NCBI GenBank assembly: GCA_964567845.1
Contig: CAZMOG010000026.1
Span: 1 to 22,241 of the forward strand
Direction: 5' to 3'
Origin: RGIG9079 sp964567845
GTDB taxonomy: Bacteria; Bacteroidota; Bacteroidia; Bacteroidales; Marinifilaceae
DNA length: 22,241 nt
Each line of letters begins with the position of its first letter. Within the stretch, counting starts at the first letter, position 1. Below the pieces are notes generated by a model that saw only the letters and a list, made by a program, of their open reading frames with translations, made no database searches and was not told the origin of the DNA. This document shows positions 15,002 through 22,241 of the stretch, piece after piece. The position numbers and the translations under genes were made by a program.

Positions 15002-15888
15002 ACTCCAATTAAATTAAAAATTGCGTGCTTGTCATTCGGATGGAACCAATGTATTGATTTGTCGCGCTTAAACCAGGTCATCTGTTTACGTGCATAGTGA
15101 CGCGAATTTCTCTTAATCAAACGTATCGCTTCATTCAGGTCATACTTACCATCGAAATGCTCAAACAACTCTTTATATCCCACAGTATTAAGAGCATTTA
15201 AATGTCTATCAGTATATAACCTTCGGGCCTCCTCTACCAACCCCTCTTCCACCATTATATCCACTCGTTTGTCTATTCGTTCATAGAGCTCCTCACGTTC
15301 GCGTATCAAGCCAATTTTCAAAATATCAAACTCTCGTTTTTTTATACTCTTGCTACGCAATTCCGAAAATGGTACACCTGCAACTCTGCATACCTCTACA
15401 GCGTGAATTACCCTCTGTGTATTATTCAAATCAACCTGATCATAAAAAACAGGATCCAAACACAACAACTCCTCTCGGATTGGGTCTAAACCATGCTCAT
15501 TAAAGGTCTGCATCAACTCGTTACGCAATTCTTGAGGAATGGATGGTATCTCATCTATGCCATTACACACTGCGTCGATATACATCATTGAACCACCACA
15601 CATAACCACATCTTCATGCCCCTCTTTAAACAGTTCATGAATCTTTTTAAGCGCATCTTGTTCAAAATGCCACGCATCGTATGGTTCAACAACACTGCGG
15701 CATTGAATAAAATGGTGAGAAACCTGTGATAACTGCTCATCTGTGGGCACAGCAGTACCTATTCTCATCTCCTTGTATAGTTGACGCGAATCACAACTGA
15801 CCACCGAGGTTCTTAATCCTTTTGCAACCTCGATACACAAGTCGGTTTTGCCCACTCCCGTGGGGCCCAATAGCACAACCAACCTCAT
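14998..15888 (-). CDS. miaA: tRNA dimethylallyltransferase MiaA, 296 aa
   Basis: MiaA transfers the dimethylallyl group from DMAPP to N6 of A37 in tRNAs that read codons starting with U. The sequence shows the P-loop GPTGVGKT (residues 8-15), the DSRQLY motif (33-38) that holds the catalytic Asp33, the GGSMMYIDAV segment, and a C-terminal TVGYKE followed by RNSRHYARKQMTWF, all family hallmarks. Length is normal. It follows the pRiA4b-like gene by 9 nt and overlaps the MATE start by 4 nt, so it is the middle gene of a three-gene operon. Confidence 0.97.
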   Translation of the reverse strand: MRLVVLLGPTGVGKTDLCIEVAKGLRTSVVSCDSRQLYKEMRIGTAVPTDEQLSQVSHHFIQCRSVVEPYDAWHFEQDALKKIHELFKEGHEDVVMCGGSMMYIDAVCNGIDEIPSIPQELRNELMQTFNEHGLDPIREELLCLDPVFYDQVDLNNTQRVIHAVEVCRVAGVPFSELRSKSIKKREFDILKIGLIREREELYERIDKRVDIMVEEGLVEEARRLYTDRHLNALNTVGYKELFEHFDGKYDLNEAIRLIKRNSRHYARKQMTWFKRDKSIHWFHPNDKHAIFNLIGV

Positions 15889-15897
15889 TTAACCGAA

Positions 15898-16545
15898 TTA
15901 CATTGTATCCAAGTAGTTATCCAAACTTTCAAAAGTTGTGCGAGAACCGCCTGAACCATAGTTATCAAACTCGTCATCGTAGCCCTCTTCGTCGAATTCT
16001 TCGCCATAAATATCATTCTCCATATCTGCAAAGATATCGTCATCGCCTCCACGTTGCTCTGTCTGTGATTCAGTAGGGAAAAGATTATCTAAATTATCAT
16101 CGGTACGCTTGTGGATAAAGGCCTTTACCAAACTCTTAATTACGGGTATTCTTCCTGTCAATGACAAACATTTGGGAATAACCTCGTCATCATCGGCAAA
16201 GTAACCTCCATCATACTCTATTTTAATGTACTCGTCGGTCGGGACATCATATACATAGATAAACTCCATACATGAAGGATTAATAACCTGACGAATTCTT
16301 GTGTCAGACATCACCAATGGAGCTGCATCATCATTCTCACCTTGGTCAAAACCAAACATTGAGATTTCACGTTTTCTGTTTCCATCATCGTCCAATGTAA
16401 AGAAAACCGGCATATTTGACGGATCAAAATGCAATGTACATGCTATAAAATCGCTTAAATCTGCAAAAGTTTGGTCTGAATCGATTGCAATTTCGCATCG
16501 AAAATCCTCTCTTTTAGGTAATGTTAGTACAAATTTGTAATTCAT
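15898..16545 (-). CDS. pRiA4b ORF-3-like protein with acidic C-terminus, 215 aa
   Basis: The start is the ATG 16545-16543; a TTG two codons upstream is less likely. The first about 120 residues fit the plasmid pRiA4b ORF-3-like fold: a short beta start (YKFVLTL), a FADLSDFIACTLHFD helix, a cluster with FTLDDDGNRKREIS, and FIYVYDVPTDEYIKIEY. The domain is widespread but has no established biochemical role. The tail (about 165-200) is very acidic, rich in Asp and Glu with Gly and Tyr, and probably disordered. It is the first gene of the operon with miaA and the MATE gene. No function is assigned beyond the family. Confidence 0.88.
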   Translation of the reverse strand: MNYKFVLTLPKREDFRCEIAIDSDQTFADLSDFIACTLHFDPSNMPVFFTLDDDGNRKREISMFGFDQGENDDAAPLVMSDTRIRQVINPSCMEFIYVYDVPTDEYIKIEYDGGYFADDDEVIPKCLSLTGRIPVIKSLVKAFIHKRTDDNLDNLFPTESQTEQRGGDDDIFADMENDIYGEEFDEEGYDDEFDNYGSGGSRTTFESLDNYLDTM

Positions 16546-16603
16546 AATCAACTAATTATTTGATTGCCCCTATTACGTTTAATAAATAGAGAAAGTTATG
16601 CTA

Positions 16604-16611
16604 CAAATATA
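16604..16611 (-). promoter_or_regulatory. Candidate -7 box for the pRiA4b-like/miaA/MATE operon
   Basis: Minus-strand TATATTTG is an exact TAnnTTTG match 58 nt before the start codon. The -33 position has no clear TTTG. Confidence 0.45.
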
Positions 16612-16633
16612 TGAAAATCTATTTTGGATTTCG

Positions 16634-16641
16634 TACCTTTG
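16634..16641 (+). promoter_or_regulatory. Candidate -7 box for the rsfS-ftsH operon
   Basis: TACCTTTG matches TAnnTTTG exactly, 106 nt before the rsfS start, which would give a leader of about 100 nt. The -33 element is poor. Confidence 0.45.
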
Positions 16642-16695
16642 CGTTATAAAACTGCGTAAAAATTTTTAACTGCCAAAATGACATTTATTAAGACA

Positions 16696-16710
16696 TGGCA
16701 TAATTTTTGC
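16696..16710 (+). promoter_or_regulatory. Possible sigma-54 (RpoN) promoter upstream of rsfS
   Basis: TGGCATAATTTTTGC has the invariant GG and GC of a -24/-12 element exactly 10 nt apart, and agrees well with TGGCAC-N5-TTGC. The predicted start would be about 25 nt before the rsfS ATG. A small palindrome (AAATGACATTT, 16676-16686) lies just upstream. Sigma-54 use is inferred; no enhancer-binding protein is in the window. Confidence 0.4.
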
Positions 16711-16747
16711 GCTCAACAGAGAATAGTAATAACAACAATAAAAAATA

Positions 16748-17104
16748 ATGCAGACAGAGCTCCTGACAACTAAAATAATCGAGGCACTTGAAGATACTAA
16801 GGGCAAACACATCGTAAAGATGGATTTTTCCAAAATCTATAATAGTTTCTGTAAAGTGTTTGTAATATGTCACGGAACATCTACAACTCATGTATCGGCA
16901 TTGGCAAACAATGTTGATGATTATATTCGGAAAGAGTTGGGAGAACATCCATTGCACATGGAGGGATATGATAACTCAAGTTGGGTTGTAATCGACTATG
17001 GCGATGTCGTGGTTCATATTTTCCTTGAGGATGAGCGTGACAGATACAGATTAGAGGAGTTATGGGCCGATGCCCGTCTCACCGAGTTTAAGGAGGTTAT
17101 GTAA
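16748..17104 (+). CDS. rsfS: Ribosome silencing factor RsfS (Iojap family), 118 aa
   Basis: RsfS binds ribosomal protein uL14 and keeps the 50S subunit from joining the 30S when nutrients are short. The protein has normal family length and hallmarks: ALEDTKGKHIVKMDFS, then FVICHGTSTTHVSALA, the HMEGYDNSSWVVIDYGDVVVHIF block, and a C-terminal RYRLEELWADA. It is the first gene of the operon and is followed 9 nt later by ftsH, an order common in Bacteroidota. Confidence 0.96.
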   Translation: MQTELLTTKIIEALEDTKGKHIVKMDFSKIYNSFCKVFVICHGTSTTHVSALANNVDDYIRKELGEHPLHMEGYDNSSWVVIDYGDVVVHIFLEDERDRYRLEELWADARLTEFKEVM

Positions 17105-17113
17105 TTTAAAAGT

Positions 17114-19081
17114 ATGGCAAAAGATCAGAATTTTTTACAAAGAATTTTCAGTGGCTATTGGGTTTTTCTTATGATAGTCACACTTTTTATGGCATTTCAA
17201 TGCATGAGTACAAAGAAACCTGCAGAAACATACCAGCAGGAATTTATGAATAAAATGCTTCCTGGTGGCGATGTTGCAAGAATTAACATTATCCGTGATA
17301 AAAACATTGTAAATGTAACTATCAAAGCCGATAGTGTTGAAAACTACTCAATGCTTAGGAGTCGCGGTTTTAAAAATGGCTCAAAAGGACCGCACTACAC
17401 CTTTACTGTTACCGATATAGGCGAGTTTGCAGAACGATTCCACAAAGCCCAAGAGACCATTCCCGGTGCAGAGCAAATTAAGGAGAGTTCTACCGATGGT
17501 TCAGGTTTAAGCAACATTCTTTGGACCATAGGACCATTGGTACTAATCATTGCCTTCTGGATCTTTATGATGAGAAGAATGGCCGGTGGTGGCTCAGGTG
17601 GTTCCGGCGGTGTGTTCAATGTAGGAAAATCACAAGCAAAACTATTCGATGCCGGTACATCGCAAAAAATCACCTTTAAAGATGTTGCAGGTTTGGCCGA
17701 GGCAAAACAAGAGGTTGAGGAGGTAGTATCGTTCTTGAAACAACCGGCAAAATATACACGTCTTGGTGGAAAAATTCCAAAGGGAGTTCTTTTGGTAGGT
17801 CCTCCGGGAACAGGTAAAACCTTAATGGCAAGAGCCATGGCCGGCGAGGCCAATGTTCCATTCTTCTCACTATCGGGTTCCGACTTTGTTGAGATGTTTG
17901 TTGGAGTTGGTGCATCAAGAGTAAGAGACCTGTTCAAGCAAGCCAAAGCCAAGGCTCCATGTATTGTCTTTATCGACGAGATTGATGCCATTGGTCGTGC
18001 GCGAGGAAAGAATTTGAATATGGGCGGTAACGACGAGCGCGAGAATACTCTAAATCAACTTCTTACCGAAATGGATGGATTTGAAACCAATTCAGGTGTA
18101 ATTATCGTTGCAGCAACCAACCGTGTTGATATTCTTGATAGTGCTCTGCTTCGTGCAGGACGTTTTGACCGTCAAATTAATGTTGATCTTCCTGAGTTGA
18201 ATGACAGAAAGGAGATATTTGCAGTTCACCTGAAGAACCTGCGCAAGAGTAATGATGTTGACATTGACTTCTTAGCTAAACAGACCCCGGGATTCTCGGG
18301 CGCAGATATTGCCAATGTTGCAAACGAGGCTGCACTTATTGCTGCTCGTAAGGACCACGACTCGGTTGATAAACAGGATTTTCTTGATGCAATAGACAGA
18401 ATCATTGGAGGTCTTGAAAACAGAAGCAAGATTATTCAGCAAAGCGAGAAACGTGCGATTGCTATTCATGAGGCCGGACATGCTACATGTTCATGGCTTT
18501 TGCAACATGCTCACCCATTATTGAAGGTAACCATTGTTCCACGTGGTAAAGCATTGGGAGCTGCATGGTATTTGCCAAAAGAGCGTCAAATCACAACTCG
18601 TGAACAGCTTATGGATCAAATGTGTTCACTTCTTGGTGGAAGAGCTGCAGAAGAGTTGACATTCGGACAAATATCAACAGGAGCTCAAAATGATTTAGAG
18701 CGTAGCACTAAACAGGCATACGCTATGGTGTCAATATTCGGTATGAGCGAGAAGGTAGGAAATGTAAGTTACTACGACTCCACCGGACAGAGTGGTTATG
18801 GATTTACCAAACCATACTCTGAAAAGACTGCCGAATTGATAGACAAAGAGGCTAAAGAGTTAATAGACAGTGCATACAACAGAGCAAAAGAGTTGCTATC
18901 TACTCACAAAGAGCAGCATGAGCAGTTGGCACAACTTCTTTTGGAGCGCGAAGTAATCTTTAGCGACGACCTTGAAAACATCCTTGGCAAGCGTCCATGG
19001 GCAGACGAAGATGAGAATTCCGAAAAGGTAAAACTTGAAGGTGAAGAGACAAAAGAAAATGAGGAAGTAAAGAGCGAGTAA
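17114..19081 (+). CDS. ftsH: ATP-dependent zinc metalloprotease FtsH, 655 aa
   Basis: FtsH is a hexameric inner-membrane AAA protease that removes misfolded membrane proteins and some regulators. Here TM1 (about 13-30) and TM2 (about 134-153) flank a periplasmic domain. A glycine-rich linker leads to the AAA domain with Walker A GPPGTGKT (229-236), Walker B CIVFIDE (Asp288, Glu289), the pore motif FVGVG (262-266) and arginine fingers in the region 347-352. The M41 protease site is HEAGH (452-456), with Asp527 in STGAQNDLE as the third zinc ligand. The C-terminus is a charged, probably flexible Glu/Lys-rich tail. Nothing is missing. It sits between rsfS (9 nt gap) and cdsA. Confidence 0.98.
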   Translation: MAKDQNFLQRIFSGYWVFLMIVTLFMAFQCMSTKKPAETYQQEFMNKMLPGGDVARINIIRDKNIVNVTIKADSVENYSMLRSRGFKNGSKGPHYTFTVTDIGEFAERFHKAQETIPGAEQIKESSTDGSGLSNILWTIGPLVLIIAFWIFMMRRMAGGGSGGSGGVFNVGKSQAKLFDAGTSQKITFKDVAGLAEAKQEVEEVVSFLKQPAKYTRLGGKIPKGVLLVGPPGTGKTLMARAMAGEANVPFFSLSGSDFVEMFVGVGASRVRDLFKQAKAKAPCIVFIDEIDAIGRARGKNLNMGGNDERENTLNQLLTEMDGFETNSGVIIVAATNRVDILDSALLRAGRFDRQINVDLPELNDRKEIFAVHLKNLRKSNDVDIDFLAKQTPGFSGADIANVANEAALIAARKDHDSVDKQDFLDAIDRIIGGLENRSKIIQQSEKRAIAIHEAGHATCSWLLQHAHPLLKVTIVPRGKALGAAWYLPKERQITTREQLMDQMCSLLGGRAAEELTFGQISTGAQNDLERSTKQAYAMVSIFGMSEKVGNVSYYDSTGQSGYGFTKPYSEKTAELIDKEAKELIDSAYNRAKELLSTHKEQHEQLAQLLLEREVIFSDDLENILGKRPWADEDENSEKVKLEGEETKENEEVKSE

Positions 19082-19100
19082 AATAACATATTGGTGTGTG

Positions 19101-19940
19101 ATGAGCAAGTTTAACGATTTACTGAAACGCAGTATCAGCGGACTGATTTTTGTTGCATTGGTTACTGCGTCGATATTTATGGGAAGATGGTACTTTGCTG
19201 CCTTATTCTTATTGGTAACACTATATGCATGTTACGAATTTAAAAAGATGCTGGTTCATCTGAATATTCGTTTATGCACTGCTCCACTATTGATTAGTGC
19301 AGGATTGTTATTCATTTCCGGGTTTCTGCACACAGAGTATAACATATTGTGGGGGTACGTTTTAACAATACTCTCGATATTCGCAATAATGGTTGTGGAA
19401 CTTTACCGTAAAAGAGTACATGCAATCCATAATGTAGGACTTGCAATTTTTGCACTTTACTATATTGCTGCCCCATTTACAATGCTACTTTACTTTCCCG
19501 GTATCAGAACACATTGGGGACTAGAGTGGCGCCCACTAACTGTATTTATGCCATTCATTGTAATATGGCTTAATGATACATTTGCTTACCTATGTGGAAT
19601 TACAATGGGTAGACACCGACTTTTTGAACGCTTGTCCCCCAAAAAGAGCTGGGAAGGTGCGATTGGAGGAGGCTTGATAGCAATTGCCGGAGGTACAACA
19701 ATTGCCTGGTTCTTTGCCCCTGATAATGTGATAAATGCAGCGATTATATCATTATTGGTAGTTGTATTTGGAACTCTTGGTGATCTTTTCGAATCTATGA
19801 TCAAAAGAACTATCGAGATTAAAGATTCAGGACACTTTATGCCTGGACACGGAGGAATACTTGACAGGATGGATTCTTTACTATTTGCCATTCCGGCAGT
19901 ATTCATCTATTTAATAGCAGTTTACTTAGTATTTGTTTAA
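19101..19940 (+). CDS. cdsA: Phosphatidate cytidylyltransferase CdsA, 279 aa
   Basis: CdsA makes CDP-diacylglycerol from CTP and phosphatidic acid in the inner membrane. The protein has about eight hydrophobic helices and the full CDP-diglyceride synthase signature near its C-terminus: SMIKR (232-236), KDSG (241-244) and HGGILDRMD (250-258). The ATG at 19101 is preferred; an in-frame GTG directly before it adds only one residue. It follows ftsH by 19 nt and precedes psd by 26 nt. Confidence 0.96.
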   Translation: MSKFNDLLKRSISGLIFVALVTASIFMGRWYFAALFLLVTLYACYEFKKMLVHLNIRLCTAPLLISAGLLFISGFLHTEYNILWGYVLTILSIFAIMVVELYRKRVHAIHNVGLAIFALYYIAAPFTMLLYFPGIRTHWGLEWRPLTVFMPFIVIWLNDTFAYLCGITMGRHRLFERLSPKKSWEGAIGGGLIAIAGGTTIAWFFAPDNVINAAIISLLVVVFGTLGDLFESMIKRTIEIKDSGHFMPGHGGILDRMDSLLFAIPAVFIYLIAVYLVFV

Positions 19941-19962
19941 TAAGTAATTATTATTACTTTTG
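19932..19962 (+). promoter_or_regulatory. Possible internal promoter for psd
   Basis: TTTG (19932-19935), a 19-nt spacer and TACTTTTG (19955-19962) fully match the Bacteroidota promoter pattern. The -7 box ends 4 nt before the psd ATG, so a transcript from here would be leaderless or nearly so. It overlaps the last codons of cdsA. Confidence 0.5.
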
Positions 19963-19966
19963 TGCT

Positions 19967-20626
19967 ATGAAATTACACAGAGCCGGATATTTAATAACAC
20001 TAAAGCTTCTTATTGCTGCATTGGTACTGCTTATCATTGCCAACTTCGTTATTGAAGATGCAACAACAAGATATATCACCTATGGATTGATTGCCATTGT
20101 ATATGTGGCATTGGTTTCGTTTTTTAGAAAACCTAAGAGATATGTTACAATTCAAGATAACGCAATTCTGTCATCGGTCGATGGCAAGGTTGTAGTTATC
20201 GAAGAGACATTCGAAAAAGAGTGTCTTAAGGAGCGTTGCATACAGGTTTCTGTATTTATGAATGTAAACAACGTTCACATAAATTGGTATCCCGTTAATG
20301 GTAAAGTTAAGTATGTACAACACCATGACGGACACTTTAAAAAGGCATACTTGCCTAAATCATCGGAACTTAACGAGAATACCACCATCCTAATCGAACG
20401 TCCCGACGGTAAAAAGGTTGTAATGCGTCAGATAGCCGGAGCTGTTGCTCGACGTATTGTTACCTATGCAACACCGGAATGCGAGGCTCGACAGGATCAA
20501 GAGGCCGGATTCATTAAATTTGGTTCACGAGTAGATCTATTCCTACCATTGGACACTCAAATTAAAGTTAAATTGGGCGACAGAACCAGAGGTTCACAAA
20601 CTGTTATTGGCTACTTTGCCCAATAA
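19967..20626 (+). CDS. psd: Phosphatidylserine decarboxylase proenzyme (short, archaeal/Bacteroidota type), 219 aa
   Basis: It converts phosphatidylserine to phosphatidylethanolamine. The enzyme cleaves itself to create a pyruvoyl group from the serine in KFGSRVDLFLP; the cleavage site is Gly186-Ser187. Two hydrophobic helices (about 10-28 and 35-52) anchor the N-terminus. Asp72 in SSVDGKV and His104 in NNVHINWYP are conserved family positions. The length (about 220 aa) fits the short PSD-A class rather than the longer E. coli form. It lies after cdsA, which makes the lipid precursor; the intermediate enzyme, phosphatidylserine synthase, is not in this window. Confidence 0.95.
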   Translation: MKLHRAGYLITLKLLIAALVLLIIANFVIEDATTRYITYGLIAIVYVALVSFFRKPKRYVTIQDNAILSSVDGKVVVIEETFEKECLKERCIQVSVFMNVNNVHINWYPVNGKVKYVQHHDGHFKKAYLPKSSELNENTTILIERPDGKKVVMRQIAGAVARRIVTYATPECEARQDQEAGFIKFGSRVDLFLPLDTQIKVKLGDRTRGSQTVIGYFAQ

Positions 20627-20637
20627 AATCACCTATC

Positions 20638-21453
20638 ATGTCGGTACATAAAGAGATTAAAAAGGTTACGACCCATGTTGTTTCAGATATGAAACAGCGA
20701 GGAGAGAAGATTAGTATGATTACAGCCTACGACTACTCTATGGGAACTATCGTAGATACTGCAGGTATTGATGTAATCCTTGTCGGTGACTCTGCTGCCA
20801 ATGTTATGGCAGGATACGAGACCACCCTACCTATTACATTGGACCAGATGATCTATCACGCAGCATCGGTAGTTCGTGCAGTAAAGAGAGCATTGGTTGT
20901 TGTGGATTTGCCATTCGGAACATACCAAGGAAATAGTCGCGAGGCTTTGGCATCGGCTATTAGAATTATGAAAGAGACCGAGGCTGATGCTATCAAACTT
21001 GAGGGAGGAGAAGAGGTATTGGAGTCTATTCAAAGAATATTGACTGCCGGAATACCAGTAATGGGACACCTTGGATTGACACCTCAGAGTATCCACAAAT
21101 TCGGAACTTATAGTGTTCGCGCAAAAGAGGAGGCAGAGGCCCAGAAGTTGATTCACGATGCAAAACTTCTTGAAGAGGCCGGTTGTTTCGCATTGGTATT
21201 GGAGAAGATTCCTGCAGCGTTGGCAACCAAGGTTGCAAAAGAGATTTCTATTCCGGTAATCGGAATTGGAGCCGGAGGTGGAGTTGATGGTCAGGTACTG
21301 GTACTTCACGATATGTTGGGAATCAACAACGGATTCTCACCACGATTCCTACGCAGATATTTGAACCTATTCACCGAAATGACCGGTGCGGTAGGTAGAT
21401 ATATCGACGACGTCAAGAATGGTGACTTCCCTAACGAACAGGAACAATATTAA
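20638..21453 (+). CDS. panB: 3-methyl-2-oxobutanoate hydroxymethyltransferase PanB, 271 aa
   Basis: PanB makes ketopantoate from 2-oxoisovalerate and 5,10-methylene-tetrahydrofolate, the first committed step to pantothenate and CoA. The metal ligands are in order: Asp51 in LVGDSAANV, Asp90 in VVVDLPFG, and Glu122 in KLEGG. Glu189 in VLEKIP is the likely catalytic acid. GHLGLTPQS and IGIGAGG are also conserved. Length is typical. It begins 11 nt after psd and is followed 10 nt later by the pseudouridine synthase gene. I see no panC or panD here. Confidence 0.97.
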   Translation: MSVHKEIKKVTTHVVSDMKQRGEKISMITAYDYSMGTIVDTAGIDVILVGDSAANVMAGYETTLPITLDQMIYHAASVVRAVKRALVVVDLPFGTYQGNSREALASAIRIMKETEADAIKLEGGEEVLESIQRILTAGIPVMGHLGLTPQSIHKFGTYSVRAKEEAEAQKLIHDAKLLEEAGCFALVLEKIPAALATKVAKEISIPVIGIGAGGGVDGQVLVLHDMLGINNGFSPRFLRRYLNLFTEMTGAVGRYIDDVKNGDFPNEQEQY

Positions 21454-21463
21454 AAGTAGAAAA

Positions 21464-22159
21464 ATGTTAGAGGTATTATACGAAGATAATCACATTATTG
21501 CTGTAAACAAGCGTGTTTCAGACATTGTACAAGGAGATAAGACAGGCGATGAGCCACTTAGCGAAAAGGTTAAGGCCTACATTAAAGCCAAGTACAATAA
21601 GCCGGGCGATGTGTATCTTGGAGTGCCCCACCGTGTTGACCGTCCGGTTAGCGGAGTTGTTGTGTTTGCAAGAACAAGCAAGGCATTAACAAGATTAAAT
21701 AAGATGTTTCAGGAGAAGGAGCGCGAAATTAAGAAGATCTATTGGGCAATTACCTGTGAACAGCCACAAGAGGAGGAGAGCGAGTTGACACACTACCTTG
21801 TCAGAGATTCTGAGAAAAATATAACAAAGGCATATACACGTCCACAGGCACATGCAAAGGAGGCTAAATTGTACTATAAACTGATTGGAAGTTCTGATCG
21901 CTACTACTTCCTTGAGGTACAGTTATACACAGGCCGTCATCACCAGATTCGTTGTCAATTGGCAAAGATTGGATGCTCTATTCGCGGAGATTTGAAATAT
22001 GGTGCTCCACGCTCTAATCCCGATGGTGGAATTAGCTTGCATGCACGTTCAATCTCTTTTGTGCATCCTGTAACAAAAGAGCAACTGACAATTACTGCAC
22101 CTGTTCCCAAAGGCGATAGTTTATGGAAATTGCTCGATGACTCGCAGAAAGCAAAATAA
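21464..22159 (+). CDS. RluA-family RNA pseudouridine synthase, 231 aa
   Basis: The start is the ATG 21464-21466, which leads directly into the usual family opening LEVLYEDNHIIAVNK; a GTG or ATG further upstream would overlap panB. The catalytic motif is HRVDRPVSGVVVFA with Asp59 as nucleophile. YWAI and GRHHQIRCQLA are the conserved uridine-pocket and arginine motifs. There is no N-terminal S4 domain, so this is the short RluA form. Whether it modifies rRNA or tRNA cannot be told from sequence. It is the last gene of the operon and is followed by a strong terminator. Confidence 0.94.
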   Translation: MLEVLYEDNHIIAVNKRVSDIVQGDKTGDEPLSEKVKAYIKAKYNKPGDVYLGVPHRVDRPVSGVVVFARTSKALTRLNKMFQEKEREIKKIYWAITCEQPQEEESELTHYLVRDSEKNITKAYTRPQAHAKEAKLYYKLIGSSDRYYFLEVQLYTGRHHQIRCQLAKIGCSIRGDLKYGAPRSNPDGGISLHARSISFVHPVTKEQLTITAPVPKGDSLWKLLDDSQKAK

Positions 22160-22161
22160 TA

Positions 22162-22192
22162 AAAAAATCTTGAGCTTGGCTCAAGATTTTTT
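22162..22192. terminator. Intrinsic terminator of the rsfS-to-rluA operon
   Basis: Arms of 14 nt, 22162-22175 and 22179-22192, are perfect reverse complements around a TTG loop (AAAAAATCTTGAGC with GCTCAAGATTTTTT). The A-tract and T-tract make it usable on both strands. It starts 3 nt after the last stop codon. I see nothing further in the final 49 nt. Confidence 0.93.
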
Positions 22193-22241
22193 GGTAACGT
22201 TGCCAAAAGTGGTTGGTAGAAGTTAACATAATTATTTAATA

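Noticed and set aside
16543..16551. Start of the pRiA4b-like protein at TTG 16551
   Set aside because: An ATG two codons later is a better start and loses no conserved residue.
16688..16957. 89-codon minus-strand frame opposite rsfS
   Set aside because: It is a shadow of rsfS, which is a clear family member; the frame is cysteine- and phenylalanine-rich in a way typical of antisense reading.
17395..17991. 198-codon minus-strand frame inside ftsH
   Set aside because: It lies entirely within the conserved AAA region of ftsH and is proline- and serine-rich, as expected from antisense reading of conserved codons.
21419..21463. Longer N-terminus of the pseudouridine synthase overlapping panB
   Set aside because: The extra 15 residues are not family-like, and the ATG at 21464 begins exactly where the conserved domain starts, 10 nt after the panB stop.
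22193..22241. Possible promoter or gene start at the right edge
   Set aside because: Only 49 nt remain after the terminator, and I find no clear -33/-7 pair or open frame in them.

Overview
The window looks like chromosome from a member of the order Bacteroidales (phylum Bacteroidota). The evidence is the recognisable proteins (an M64 peptidase, MG2-type secreted proteins, a pRiA4b ORF-3-like protein), weak Shine-Dalgarno sequences, and repeated matches to the Bacteroidota sigma-factor promoter (-33 TTTG/TTG, 19-21 bp, -7 TAnnTTTG). A genus cannot be named from the sequence alone. I see no tRNA, rRNA, CRISPR array, insertion sequence or phage gene.

Left part (1-5626). A secreted M64 (IgA-peptidase-like) metalloprotease runs off the left edge. 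It is divergent from a small rubredoxin gene too short for ordinary ORF cut-offs, which ends in a strong bidirectional hairpin terminator. Next comes the accessory part of the window: three minus-strand genes for exported proteins, arranged as an imperfect tandem duplication. Unit 2 (about 3256-5559) has a small lipoprotein gene followed by a 477-aa MG2-type secreted protein. Unit 1 (about 1646-3255) has one 454-aa gene that looks like a fusion of the small lipoprotein's leader with the body of the MG2 protein. The two MG2 genes share a 224-nt 3' segment with no differences, although their middles are strongly diverged. Their upstream regions (promoter, 5' hairpin, upstream inverted repeat, preceding terminator) are also copies of each other.

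Middle (5627-12729). One minus-strand operon encodes a tripartite RND efflux pump in the order periplasmic adaptor lipoprotein, inner-membrane RND transporter, TolC-like outer-membrane channel. It continues with gaps of 5 and 11 nt into a secreted lipoprotein alpha/beta hydrolase (lipase-like) and a small DUF1232/YkvA-type membrane protein.

Right-middle (12814-16545). A membrane-anchored DNA/RNA non-specific endonuclease (plus strand) converges on, and overlaps by 8 nt, a minus-strand operon of a pRiA4b ORF-3-like protein, miaA (tRNA prenylation) and a MATE transporter; miaA and the MATE gene share an ATGA overlap.

Right part (16748-22159). A tight plus-strand housekeeping operon holds rsfS (ribosome silencing), ftsH (membrane AAA protease), cdsA and psd (phospholipid synthesis), panB (pantothenate synthesis) and an RluA-family pseudouridine synthase, closed by a clean hairpin terminator at 22162-22192. 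Its leader contains both a -7-like box and a sigma-54-like GG-N10-GC motif.

The most unusual thing in the window is the mosaic, apparently gene-converted array of MG2/lipoprotein genes at 1646-5559. Everything else is well-known families in mostly ordinary order.
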